Below, in pieces: positions 45,058 through 54,632 of a stretch of 54,632 nucleotides of DNA. The stretch comes from Rickettsiales bacterium (lineage in GTDB: Bacteria > Pseudomonadota > Alphaproteobacteria > Rickettsiales > UBA998), in assembly GCA_024304995.1 (NCBI GenBank), contig JAMWZD010000005.1, positions 1 through 54,632 of the forward strand, in the 5' to 3' direction. The position numbers and the translations under genes were made by a program. Each line of letters starts with the position of its first letter. Position 1 is the stretch's first letter. Below the pieces are notes generated by a model. It saw nothing but the letters and a program-made list of their open reading frames with translations. It ran no database searches and had not been told where the DNA came from.

Positions 45058-46260
45058 ATGTCATCAATTAACAAAGTCGTGCTTGCCTATTCTGGCGGTC
45101 TGGATACCTCCGTTATTCTCAAATGGTTGCAGGATGAATATAATGCAGAGGTTGTCACTTTCACGGCGGATTTGGGGCAGGGGGAAGAAGTCGAACCTGC
45201 ACGTGAAAAGGCGAAATTGCTGGGCATTAAGGATGAGCATATTTTCATTGAGGATGTGCGCGAGGAATTCGTGAAAGATTATGTGTTCCCCATGTTCCGC
45301 GCCAATGCGTTGTATGAAGGAATATATTTGCTGGGAACGTCTATCGCCCGCCCGCTGATTGCCAAACGTCAGATTGAAATTGCCCGCAAAGTGGGCGCAG
45401 ATGCAGTCTCTCACGGGGCAACGGGCAAGGGCAATGATCAGGTGCGTTTTGAGCTGGGCTATTATGGCTTGCAGCCAGATATTAAAGTGATTGCACCGTG
45501 GCGCGAGTGGAATTTGAATTCGCGCACCAAGCTGATTGAATATGCGCAGAAACACCAGATTCCTGTGGCAAAAGACAAGCATGGCGAAGCGCCTTATTCG
45601 ATGGATGCGAATTTGTTGCATATTTCCTATGAAGGGAAAGTACTGGAAGACCCGTGGGTAAAATCAGATGAAAGCATGTATCGCTGGAGTGTGTCTCCGC
45701 AGGATGCACCGAATGAAGGCGAGGAAATCATCATCGGGTTTGAAAAGGGCGATGCGGTGAGCATTAATGGTAAGGCTATGTCCCCTGCAAGCATTTTGAC
45801 GGAGCTGAACCGTCTGGGTGGAAAACACGGCGTTGGGCGGATTGATATTGTCGAGAATCGTTATGTCGGCATGAAATCCCGCGGGGTATATGAAACGCCA
45901 GGTGGAACGATATTGCTGCAGGCACATCGAGCAATTGAGTCTATCACGCTGGATAGGGGCGCAGGGCATTTGAAAGATGAAATTATGCCACGTTATGCGG
46001 AGTTGATTTACAACGGTTACTGGTTCTCACCAGAGCGTGAAATGCTGCAAGCCCTGATTGACAAAAGTCAGGAGCGGGTCAGTGGTGAGGTGCGCATGAC
46101 GCTGTATAAAGGCAATGTCATGGTGAATGGTCGCCGCTCTGAGAACAGCATATATTCCGCTGCGCATGTCACCTTTGAAGAAGATGTGGTATATGACCAG
46201 CGCGATGCGGAAGGGTTTATTAAACTGAATGCGCTACGGTTAAGGCTGGCGAAGCGTTAA
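45058..46260 (+). CDS. argG: argininosuccinate synthase
   Basis: This 400-residue enzyme joins citrulline and aspartate with ATP in arginine synthesis. The N-terminal PP-loop AYSGGLDTS (10-18) and the [13 protein letters not shown] block are diagnostic, and the length is normal for the proteobacterial type 1 form. AAAAAGGAACATT places a good ribosome site before the ATG. argH and other arginine genes are not adjacent. Confidence 0.98.
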   Translation: MSSINKVVLAYSGGLDTSVILKWLQDEYNAEVVTFTADLGQGEEVEPAREKAKLLGIKDEHIFIEDVREEFVKDYVFPMFRANALYEGIYLLGTSIARPLIAKRQIEIARKVGADAVSHGATGKGNDQVRFELGYYGLQPDIKVIAPWREWNLNSRTKLIEYAQKHQIPVAKDKHGEAPYSMDANLLHISYEGKVLEDPWVKSDESMYRWSVSPQDAPNEGEEIIIGFEKGDAVSINGKAMSPASILTELNRLGGKHGVGRIDIVENRYVGMKSRGVYETPGGTILLQAHRAIESITLDRGAGHLKDEIMPRYAELIYNGYWFSPEREMLQALIDKSQERVSGEVRMTLYKGNVMVNGRRSENSIYSAAHVTFEEDVVYDQRDAEGFIKLNALRLRLAKR

Positions 46261-46281
46261 AAACCTATTGACAATTATTAA

Positions 46282-46313
46282 CAGTAAGGTAATGTGAGGT
46301 TATTACCTTACTG
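46282..46313. repeat. 12-bp perfect inverted repeat between argG and an unknown gene
   Basis: CAGTAAGGTAAT and ATTACCTTACTG flank an 8-base spacer. It begins 22 bases after argG. No T run follows on the plus strand, so it is a poor rho-independent terminator. It could be an operator for the gene at 46406 or a rho-linked 3' hairpin. A TTGACA lies just before it (46269-46274). Confidence 0.6.
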
Positions 46314-46405
46314 ATGTTTGTATAAATATTAGTGTTTATACCCTTATCGGTGTGTAATTTTCGATTTTGTAAAAATTCGCTCACGCATATGCGTGCTAAA
46401 ATATC

Positions 46406-47050
46406 ATGACTACTCAAAATTTGCCTTCTCCGCAAACTACTACGCTAGAAATGCAAGGGGCACATTTTGTGTCTGTTTTTCCAGAACCTATTGATTCTGT
46501 GTTAGGTGAAAATGGTGAAGTGATTATTGATAATGCGGGTAAGTTCGACACCAAATATAATATTTGGGGGTTGGGCGAGCATGATTTAGTTGTTGCTGAA
46601 CAAATTGGTTTGCAACCTTATGGTAATAATGTGTCAATGCTAGGTGTTGAATACGCATACCATAGAGATGCAGCAACGAATGCAGTTACTCTTGTAAATG
46701 GTAATCAAGCACCGTTCGTTAAACAAACAGGCGAAATTAATTTTGCCTCAAATTTTTTGAATGGATTTGATCCCCTGACAGGTGCGCCTGATTTATATCT
46801 TTCTGGTAATATTCGTGTTACATCGCATGATCAGGAGATTCGCATAGAAGGTATTGGAAATGACGATTACTTTTTCATTGATGCCTATCATCGCTTAGAT
46901 CCGTCATTGGATATAACGATTGCAGGGTTTGAAAATGGAGTTGTCACCAATAGCTCTGGTATAACCATGGATTTTGTCGATAACTATGTTCATGAACTAA
47001 ATATAGAAAATCAGGGAGTCGTTTTTGACGTCTTTCCAGAGTTTCTCTAA
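46406..47050 (+). CDS. hypothetical protein, 214 aa, possibly exported
   Basis: I do not recognise this protein. It is acidic, Gly/Asn/Asp-rich and beta-looking, with no Cys and no N-terminal signal; sequences such as GIGNDDYFFIDAYHRLD and SGNIRVTSHDQEIRIEG recall surface or type I-secreted proteins, although no RTX nonapeptides are present. It has its own terminator. The inverted repeat upstream may control it. No ribosome site is evident. Confidence 0.6.
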   Translation: MTTQNLPSPQTTTLEMQGAHFVSVFPEPIDSVLGENGEVIIDNAGKFDTKYNIWGLGEHDLVVAEQIGLQPYGNNVSMLGVEYAYHRDAATNAVTLVNGNQAPFVKQTGEINFASNFLNGFDPLTGAPDLYLSGNIRVTSHDQEIRIEGIGNDDYFFIDAYHRLDPSLDITIAGFENGVVTNSSGITMDFVDNYVHELNIENQGVVFDVFPEFL

Positions 47051-47070
47051 ATTACAATATAATTTGTTAC

Positions 47071-47102
47071 AACCATTGCCTTAAACTGCGATGGTTTTTT
47101 TT
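47071..47102 (+). terminator. rho-independent terminator
   Basis: AACCATTGC and GCGATGGTT form a 9-bp stem with one mismatch and an 8-base loop, and T bases follow. It ends the 214-residue gene. Confidence 0.85.
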
Positions 47103-47171
47103 GCGCCTTCAAAACTTGCTAAATGGCTGAAATGAGACTATATAGCCTGTAAACTTACAAGGCATAGTATT

Positions 47172-47774
47172 ATGACATCCTCAACAAAACCAACTCGTGA
47201 AGAAGCGCACGCAGCAGTTAAAACCCTTATTGCATGGGCAGGGGATAATCCTGAACGTGAAGGATTGCTGGATACGCCGAAGCGCGTGGTGAAGGCTTAT
47301 GAAGAGTTTTTTGCAGGCTATGCGGAAGACCCGAAAAAGGTGCTTTCCAAAACCTTTGAAGAAGTTGAAGATTATGATGAAATGGTTTTGCTAAAAAATA
47401 TGCGCTTTGAATCGCATTGTGAGCATCACATGGTGCCGATTATTGGGGTGGCGCATATTGCCTATATTCCTGAAAAGCGTGTGGTAGGCATTTCCAAGCT
47501 GGCACGCCTGCTGGATATTTATGCCAAACGTCTGCAAACGCAGGAAACTATGACAGCGCAAATTGCAGATGCGATTAACGATACGCTCCAGCCAAAAGGC
47601 GTGGCGGTGATTATTGATGCAGCCCATCAATGTATGACCACACGTGGTGTGCATAAGTCTGAGACGACAACCATCACCAGCCGTCTGCATGGATTGTTTA
47701 AAAGTGACGCACGCACGCGTCAGGAATTTATGACGCTTATTGCATCTCCTGCTATTGGCAATATCGGACTGTAA
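47172..47774 (+). CDS. folE: GTP cyclohydrolase I
   Basis: This 200-residue enzyme converts GTP to dihydroneopterin triphosphate, the first step of folate synthesis. The zinc ligands are Cys83 and His86 in SHCEHHMVP and Cys154 in HQCMTTRGV; SKLARLLDIYAKRLQTQE and DTPKRVVKAYEE are family blocks. The nearest ribosome-site match, AAGG, is rather far (11 bases). It stands alone, convergent with the prepilin gene 3 bases away. Confidence 0.98.
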   Translation: MTSSTKPTREEAHAAVKTLIAWAGDNPEREGLLDTPKRVVKAYEEFFAGYAEDPKKVLSKTFEEVEDYDEMVLLKNMRFESHCEHHMVPIIGVAHIAYIPEKRVVGISKLARLLDIYAKRLQTQETMTAQIADAINDTLQPKGVAVIIDAAHQCMTTRGVHKSETTTITSRLHGLFKSDARTRQEFMTLIASPAIGNIGL

Positions 47775-47777
47775 ATC

Positions 47778-48563
47778 TTACCAGCCAGGTTGAAAAATAA
47801 TCCCGCATTGCTCGGTATTATTTGCATCTGTCAGATCATATCTTGCTGTGGCGGGGTCTGTGCTGGTGCCGCATGATTCACGCGAAACAATCAATTCGCC
47901 GCTGGCAGGTGCGCCATCATCCATTTTCACATCCATGCTCCACACTTCTTCTGGAGTCATTATTGGTGCATCACAATTATTATTGCCATTGTTAGTAGAA
48001 CCATATTGCAGACGATTTCCATAATTTATCTGATATTGCGGCGCTCCTGCAGTGACTGTCGTCCATTTGCTATGTGCGCCAAAGCAGGAATTATGCATCG
48101 GACCTTCAGGGACATTTTCTCCTATAACTGCATTCCAGTCTACTGCCGCTGTAGTGCCATTTACGCCTGTAAATCTGCCTTCAACATATCCCGCATTGCT
48201 TAAATGTTCCCAGAACGTGAAAATTTCATCTGACGCGCCGTTCATATCTCTATCTTCAATATTGCCATCACCATCCCCATTGCAGGTTTCAGTGTGTGTG
48301 CCAGCTGCTGGGCAGGATACTGCAGCTCCCCAATATTCTGTGGCATCGGTCAGATCACCTGGTAAGCCGAAATATTTATCCTTAAATTTCTGGACGCTGG
48401 TTTTATGGTGTTCGTAATGTGATGATATCTGCCGTAACTCTGCAAGCCGAATCACGTTTTTCCCAGACACTACTGCCCCTGCAAGCAACCCCAGTATTAA
48501 CAATACTATGGAGAGCTCGAGTAGTGTAAAGCCTGAGTGCTTGCTATCATCATAATGTCTCAT
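47778..48563 (-). CDS. type IV prepilin-like / pseudopilin protein
   Basis: The N-terminus has a class III prepilin signal: a short basic leader, Gly11|Phe12 cleavage and the hydrophobic GFTLLELSIVLLILGLLAG with Glu at +5. The 261-residue body is Cys-rich (at least six Cys), with an Asp/Gly-rich segment CNGDGDGNIEDRDMNG that may bind calcium. It is larger than a typical major pilin and could be a minor pilin, a pseudopilin or an adhesin-like subunit. No pilus assembly gene is near, so its machine must be encoded elsewhere. Confidence 0.88.
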   Translation of the reverse strand: MRHYDDSKHSGFTLLELSIVLLILGLLAGAVVSGKNVIRLAELRQISSHYEHHKTSVQKFKDKYFGLPGDLTDATEYWGAAVSCPAAGTHTETCNGDGDGNIEDRDMNGASDEIFTFWEHLSNAGYVEGRFTGVNGTTAAVDWNAVIGENVPEGPMHNSCFGAHSKWTTVTAGAPQYQINYGNRLQYGSTNNGNNNCDAPIMTPEEVWSMDVKMDDGAPASGELIVSRESCGTSTDPATARYDLTDANNTEQCGIIFQPGW

Positions 48564-48610
48564 AATAGCATAATATAGTTTTTTTGTTAAATGCTGGTTA
48601 ATGTGATATA

Positions 48611-48892
48611 ATGAAACTGTTAATTATTTTTAAAGTAAAACTTACTAACATGAAAACATACAGAGAAAAATTACTCAATCTTTCTCTAATCGCAATAGTA
48701 ACGATAGTAGCCAGTGCTACAATTGGGACTATATACTATAACAAAATATTCACCAACCCTCAAACGCTTTGCGAGCACCGTAAAGCAAAAGAGGCGTTAG
48801 CGGAGTATGATGAATTTAAAGCTGTTCATAGCATTTTCTTCTACATATCTGGTGCAGCATATATGTTTTGTATCATATTCAGAGAAGAATAA
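48611..48892 (+). CDS. small membrane protein of unknown function
   Basis: I do not recognise this product of up to 93 residues. It has one clear membrane helix (LSLIAIVTIVASATIGTIYY, about 27-46) and a second hydrophobic stretch near the end (IFFYISGAAYMFCIIF). ATG 48611 or 48650 could start it; neither has a good ribosome site. A terminator 12 bases after the stop supports transcription in this direction. Confidence 0.5.
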   Translation: MKLLIIFKVKLTNMKTYREKLLNLSLIAIVTIVASATIGTIYYNKIFTNPQTLCEHRKAKEALAEYDEFKAVHSIFFYISGAAYMFCIIFREE

Positions 48893-48903
48893 CCTAAATC
48901 TTA

Positions 48904-48934
48904 AGGAAGAGGCATAACGCCCCTTCCTCTTTTT
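48904..48934 (+). terminator. rho-independent terminator
   Basis: AGGAAGAGGC and GCCCCTTCCT form a 10-bp stem with one mismatch and loop ATAAC, followed by CTTTTT. It lies between the small membrane protein gene and the convergent thiolase gene, and overlaps the thiolase stop by two bases. Confidence 0.75.
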
Positions 48935-50057
48935 ATATTTTCTCAAGAATGGTAGCAATGCCTTGCCCACCACCAATACACTGAGTCGCAAGAGCATATT
49001 GCTTATTATGTTTATGCAGCAATTGCGCTGCCTTTCCAGTTATTCTCGCACCAGATGCGCCGAGTGGGTGACCAAGTGCAATCGCGCCGCCATCAATATT
49101 CACAATGTCAGGATTAAAGCCGAGTTGTTGTGTGCAGGGAATGGACTGTGCAGCAAATGCCTCGTTAAGTTCTACAATATTTATGTCAGAAGCTTGTAGC
49201 TTTGCGCGTTCCAGTGCTTTCTTTGTTGCTGCTACAGGACCTAATCCCATCACTTCTGGTTTAATGCCTGCCGCTGCGGTGGCTTTAATGCGTGCTAATT
49301 TGGGTAAACCGTGCTTGTCAGCATATTCCTCTGAAACAACTAACACGGCTGCTGCGCCATCAGTCAAAGGAGAAGAGGTCGCTGCCGTGACTGTTCCACC
49401 TTCTTTAAATGCTGGGTTTAAGCCCGCTAATGCTTCTATATTTGTGTCTGGGCGAATGCAGCCATCTGTGGAAACTTCACCATGCTTGGTCTGAATGGGG
49501 ATAATCTCATCCGAAAAATCAGCCTTCGCTGCTTTTTGATGTGATGCGACCGCAAACGCTTCCTGATCTTCGCGGGAAATATTGCATTCTTTGGCCACCA
49601 CTTCTGCCGTCAGTCCCATACCCATATAGGCTGCGGGCATTTCTTTATATAAAGCGGGGTTTGGCATTGGGTTAAAGCCAGTCATTGGCACGCGCGTCAT
49701 AGATTCCACACCTGCTGCAATGAACGCATCGCCTGCACCAATGGCAATTTTTCCTGCTGCGATGTGGATGGCTTCCATTGAAGAACCGCAAAAACGGTTG
49801 ATGGTTGTCCCTGCGACAGAATCTGGCAAGCCACTTAAAAATACGACCAGACGCGCCATATTAAAGCCCTGCTCCCCTTCTGGAAACGCGCAGCCAAGCA
49901 GCAGATCTTCAATATCTGCTGTATCTATCTTTGTGCGTTCTATCAATCCTTTAATAGTATATGCTGCCAGATCATCTGGTCGCACTCCAGCCAACGCTCC
50001 TTTATGGGCAGGGGTGAAGGGGGAACGGAAGTAAGCGGAGATAATTGCGTGTGTCAT
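48933..50057 (-). CDS. acetyl-CoA C-acyltransferase / thiolase
   Basis: This 374-residue thiolase has the nucleophile Cys90 in NRFCGSS, the His330 of GHPLGASGAR and the second Cys360 of CIGGGQG. It cleaves 3-ketoacyl-CoA (FadA-like) or condenses acetyl-CoA. I chose the Met at 50057 because AAGGA lies 6 bases upstream; an in-frame Met at 50075 is less likely. Together with the acyl-CoA dehydrogenase at the left end it hints at beta-oxidation, but no fadB-type gene is in the window. Confidence 0.95.
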   Translation of the reverse strand: MTHAIISAYFRSPFTPAHKGALAGVRPDDLAAYTIKGLIERTKIDTADIEDLLLGCAFPEGEQGFNMARLVVFLSGLPDSVAGTTINRFCGSSMEAIHIAAGKIAIGAGDAFIAAGVESMTRVPMTGFNPMPNPALYKEMPAAYMGMGLTAEVVAKECNISREDQEAFAVASHQKAAKADFSDEIIPIQTKHGEVSTDGCIRPDTNIEALAGLNPAFKEGGTVTAATSSPLTDGAAAVLVVSEEYADKHGLPKLARIKATAAAGIKPEVMGLGPVAATKKALERAKLQASDINIVELNEAFAAQSIPCTQQLGFNPDIVNIDGGAIALGHPLGASGARITGKAAQLLHKHNKQYALATQCIGGGQGIATILEKI

Positions 50058-50169
50058 GAAATTCCTTAAGTTCAATTTCTATTATTATTATACCATAATT
50101 TGTTTCTACGATGTTAAATGCAAGAACAAATTTTTGAAAACCCGCGTATCAGATATGTTTCCCTGATGT

Positions 50170-51960
50170 TTATCTGCTTTTTTCTTCCAACATTTTCTGC
50201 TGCAATTTCTCAATCGTAATCTCTGAATCTTTTCCTGTGCTCACTTTGGTGTCTGGCGGTAATTTGTTCAGTTCATCATGCATTAGTGTTTGAGATGCAT
50301 CATCCTGATAAAGCTCGGGCGCTATTTTTATCGAGCCATCCTCAGTGGTAAAAACAGGGGAGTGCTGGAATTGCTGCTCAGTGTTTCTTGGTGCGTCTTT
50401 CAATGTGCCATCTCGCGCCATTGCCGCGCGCTGTTCACACGTCTCAATGAAAGTTGAAATGGCAGCGCCTAATTCCGCTGGCGCTTTTTGAGATAAGGCA
50501 GTTAATTTGTCAATATTATCCTGAAAGGCAGTTTCGTTATTGGCATATTTTTCAAAAAAATCTTTATGTTGCTTCGTAATGCGTTTGTCGTGTTTTCGGG
50601 TTTTGAGGAGTGTTTTGGTTTCATCCAGCGGCATCAGCTCATTCGTCTGGTTAAGAGTAAATACATGCATTTCAGATGCAGCGCTTTGTATGGATCGTGC
50701 CAGACCCGCTTCGGGAGTTCCTGATATTCTGTCAAATTGATATGTGTTCTTATCATAAACCAATTCGGAAGCCTGTAGACCAATGGTCAGTAATGACTCA
50801 AATTGTTTAACCAGTAATGCTTCTGGGGCAAAGTTCGGGTCAAATGCTTTTGCTGCACTGTAATCTGTGTTGCTGTTTGTGTCTATTTTTGATGGGAGGA
50901 AGCCCTGCTGCTCAATAAATGAACTTATGCCGTATGCGGCTTTATGAATTTTGTCTGTATCAAACTGGTTGTCTTCATCCAGCAAATCCTTGCGCAACCC
51001 TGCCGCGCCTTTTTTCATATACATCAGGCTTCCAGCACGTTCGCCGTAAGAGGTGTATGACGGCATTAGCAAACCCTGCACCATAATCACATTTGTTTCA
51101 TTGATCGGGGCATATTTTTCATTCAATGCAATATGCAGCGCATCATGGCGGTCAAAACGTTGTTTGTCATAATCCCCGTCAATCACGCTTTGCTCGTGAA
51201 TCATCTGCTCTCCCAGATTGGCAAATGCGGGCGTGTCTTTAATGGGTTTCTCGTAAGGAATGTCACGCTCCAGCAAAAACGCTTTTTGCTCAGGGCTCAT
51301 GGTGCAGTTTTGAACTGTTAATCCATCTAATGCTAATGTGTTTAAGTCTATATCTCGAAGGTCCGAGTCAATCAGCGTTAATGCGCTAAAAGCAGAAAGA
51401 TCACTTCCGCGCAGATCGCAATTTTCAAAATGCGCACTTGCGGGTTGGGGCATATTAGTGAATATATTATTTTGCATATCCGCATGATAAAAAGAGGTAT
51501 TGTTCAGGCTACAGCCTTCCCAGTGATTATCATGCATAGGCAACCCGCTAAACACTGCACCATCTAATGTGCAATTATCAAAGCTGCTATGAACAATCTG
51601 TCCCTTAGGTTCTGATGTTGAAGTTATTTGACGCGGCAAAAGAGGATGTTCGCTCCATGAGGCATTGATTAACGCATTCGAGAAATCACAATCCGAAAAA
51701 GAGCAGTGACGGATATTCGGTTGATTGACTGTTTCTTTGCTGGGCTCAAAAGTGATGCGTGAAAATTCCGAATCTGTAAAAACTGAATCAGAAATATATA
51801 ATAGCTGGTTGCCAGTCTCGCTGGCTATCGGGGCAATAGTAGAGGCACTAACATCGCAACGATTGAAAGAGCGCACTGGAACAGCTTCTTCTGAAAAATT
51901 ATGATGCGAGAAACTGGCGTTCCTGGCATCCTGACCGTCTATATATTTACGACGTGGCAT
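50170..51960 (-). CDS. large pentapeptide-repeat protein
   Basis: The first 230 residues of this 596-residue protein contain degenerate pentapeptide repeats (A/C-D/S-L/F-x-x type): CSFSDCDFSNALINASW, SSFDNCTLDGAVFSG, NCDLRGSDLSAFSAL, SDLRDIDLNTLALDGL. These fold as a right-handed quadrilateral beta helix. The remaining 360 residues are helical and hydrophilic, with no domain I recognise. There is no signal peptide or membrane segment. It lies 18 bases after a small HTH gene, so the two probably form an operon. An effector, a scaffold or a DNA-mimic-like role are possible; none is shown. Confidence 0.75.
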   Translation of the reverse strand: MPRRKYIDGQDARNASFSHHNFSEEAVPVRSFNRCDVSASTIAPIASETGNQLLYISDSVFTDSEFSRITFEPSKETVNQPNIRHCSFSDCDFSNALINASWSEHPLLPRQITSTSEPKGQIVHSSFDNCTLDGAVFSGLPMHDNHWEGCSLNNTSFYHADMQNNIFTNMPQPASAHFENCDLRGSDLSAFSALTLIDSDLRDIDLNTLALDGLTVQNCTMSPEQKAFLLERDIPYEKPIKDTPAFANLGEQMIHEQSVIDGDYDKQRFDRHDALHIALNEKYAPINETNVIMVQGLLMPSYTSYGERAGSLMYMKKGAAGLRKDLLDEDNQFDTDKIHKAAYGISSFIEQQGFLPSKIDTNSNTDYSAAKAFDPNFAPEALLVKQFESLLTIGLQASELVYDKNTYQFDRISGTPEAGLARSIQSAASEMHVFTLNQTNELMPLDETKTLLKTRKHDKRITKQHKDFFEKYANNETAFQDNIDKLTALSQKAPAELGAAISTFIETCEQRAAMARDGTLKDAPRNTEQQFQHSPVFTTEDGSIKIAPELYQDDASQTLMHDELNKLPPDTKVSTGKDSEITIEKLQQKMLEEKSR

Positions 51961-51978
51961 AGTACAACCTTATTTATG

Positions 51979-52296
51979 TCATTGCTGTTTCTGATCGCGT
52001 TGCAGCAGCCGCGCCAGAACACGCGCTGCTTCTTCATTTGAATAGGAACGAACAGAATCCTGATGGTGCTTTTCTTTTTTAGGCAGTTTTACACCACCCC
52101 CCTCAGTAAAAGTGATCTCTTTAGCTTTATATAGCGCAATCAATGTATTCATCTCTTCCTGATAAAGCGGCTCTTTCCCTTCTTCAAACCAGTTGATGCG
52201 ACGTGCGGAAATGCTGGAATGGTGCGCAAGGTCTCTCACGTTCCACCGAAGGTGAAAACGCGCCTCCTTACATTGCTGCCCTGTGATGACATTCAA
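51979..52296 (-). CDS. small HTH (XRE/Cro-like) regulator
   Basis: The N-terminal half of this 105-residue protein fits a Cro/CI-type helix-turn-helix (TGQQCKEARFHLRWNVRDLA, then SSISARRINWFEEGK). The C-terminal part is basic and helical. The frame offers no ATG near the start; TTG 52296 with AAAGG 9 bases upstream is the best start. It precedes the pentapeptide gene and may control it. The region upstream holds the 23S promoter, read in the opposite direction. Confidence 0.75.
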   Translation of the reverse strand: MNVITGQQCKEARFHLRWNVRDLAHHSSISARRINWFEEGKEPLYQEEMNTLIALYKAKEITFTEGGGVKLPKKEKHHQDSVRSYSNEEAARVLARLLQRDQKQQ

Positions 52297-52471
52297 ATTG
52301 TTACGCCTTTATTCCCATTTCACTCCCACTTTAACAAAGCACGGTTAAAGAAGTATGAGCAGAATGAAGAAAATATAGTGCTGCAAAAATGCTCAGATGC
52401 TGAAATATCAAAGGGTTGCAAAGGCAGATAAAAAAAACATCAAAAAAAACGAAAAAAATGCATTTTAGTGG
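52297..52471. other. intergenic region upstream of the 23S promoter
   Basis: No gene is visible here. The right part (about 52429-52458) is a series of A tracts, such as AAAAAAAA and AAAAAAA, directly before the -35 element, like the UP element that strengthens rRNA promoters. The left part must hold the promoter of the HTH gene on the minus strand, which I could not place. Confidence 0.5.
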
Positions 52472-52500
52472 TTGACCAGTCAGGGGGGCATGTGTATAAC
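52472..52500 (+). promoter_or_regulatory. putative promoter of the 23S rRNA unit
   Basis: TTGACC (52472-52477), a 17-base spacer and TATAAC (52495-52500) follow A-tract DNA resembling an UP element. The predicted start is near 52507, giving a leader of about 250 bases before the 23S. The leader begins with a two-part hairpin (GCAGCG/CGCTGC and GCGAA/TTCGC, 52510-52549) and later has a perfect inverted repeat (CTTGACG-AGC-CGTCAAG, 52609-52625). Between this leader and the 23S start I see no tRNA or other gene. Confidence 0.6.
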
Positions 52501-52756
52501 AACACTCCCGCAGCGATACAGCGAAAAACAAAAATTCGCAACACGCTGCTAGAGATAAAAATTGTGAATATGTTTTTCTGACCAAAGACATGAAGCTGCC
52601 ATCTTAGTCTTGACGAGCCGTCAAGCACTTTCCGGGATGGAATCACAGCAAGCATGTGTTTGAGTCGATGATAGACAAAAAGTATCGTATAGTAATAGCA
52701 ATAGTTATTACAAATTATATATGTATAGAGCATTTTATTCTATATGTGTATGACTC

Positions 52757-54613
<1,857 letters not shown>

Positions 54614-54632
54614 TGTCTCTTATACACATCTT
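54614..54632. other. Nextera transposon adapter remnant (not genomic)
   Basis: TGTCTCTTATACACATCT is 18 of the 19 bases of the Nextera mosaic end in the orientation read off the end of an insert. It replaces the expected 23S continuation (AGCGAAATTCC...) after CTAAGGT. It is a library artefact. Confidence 0.95.

Noticed and set aside
52331-52733. Two minus-strand frames (86 and 97 codons) in the 23S leader
   Set aside because: They overlap each other in different frames, cover the A-tract and rRNA promoter, and look non-coding.

Overview
The window looks like one contig of an alphaproteobacterium with moderate-to-low GC. The 16S rRNA 3' end (CTGGATCACCTCCTTTCT), a 23S rRNA with an extended helix 9, a TrcR/DUF1013 regulator, a Fur box and many household protein sequences all fit that class. 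It enters in the last third of a 16S gene and leaves in the middle of a 23S gene, both on the + strand and about 52 kb apart. The 16S is followed within 100 bases by a rho-independent terminator and then protein genes. The 23S is preceded by its own promoter-like region, with no 16S or tRNA. The rRNA genes therefore appear unlinked, as in Rickettsiales and some other lineages. Unlike host-reduced Rickettsia, this genome keeps amino acid, folate, riboflavin, pyrimidine and ubiquinone genes and flagellar stator genes. The last 19 bases are Nextera transposon adapter, not genome.

Layout. 0.5-6.5 kb: acyl-CoA dehydrogenase, Nudix hydrolase, acpP-fabF-mltG, an OmpA-like protein. 6.6-15.3 kb: nadK, dnaN, recF, recA, a small membrane protein, alaS and pyrC, a + strand replication, repair and translation block. 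15.4-20.1 kb: a small unknown gene, motA-motB, and two paralogous RTX proteins, one with a CtrA-type box upstream. 20.4-26.4 kb: thrC, three tandem paralogous membrane proteins of unknown family, trcR, ribD and ubiA, with a palindromic repeat that supplies the ribD stop codon. 26.5-31.5 kb: two tiny lipoproteins, an orphan CcmH-like protein, an esterase, DNA photolyase, a short-chain dehydrogenase and a thioredoxin-fold lipoprotein.

31.5-37.4 kb: a PRC-barrel protein, glnA, a VOC protein, a two-gene unknown operon under a perfect 19-bp Fur box, and a FAN1-type VRR-NUC nuclease. 37.5-43 kb: an RND pump with its adaptor, and ppa, with a second copy of the palindromic repeat. 43-44.3 kb: small unknown genes and a broken Pmp3/YqaE gene. 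44.4-52.3 kb: a thioredoxin-like protein, argG, an unknown protein, folE, an orphan prepilin, a thiolase, and a pentapeptide-repeat protein behind a small HTH regulator. Then comes the 23S leader and gene.

Most of the window is ordinary metabolism and repair. The least explained parts are the three-paralogue membrane operon, the Fur-controlled pair, the RTX pair, the HTH/pentapeptide pair and the split rRNA arrangement. I recognised no complete new defence or mobile system. All family assignments come from reading motifs, without database searches.
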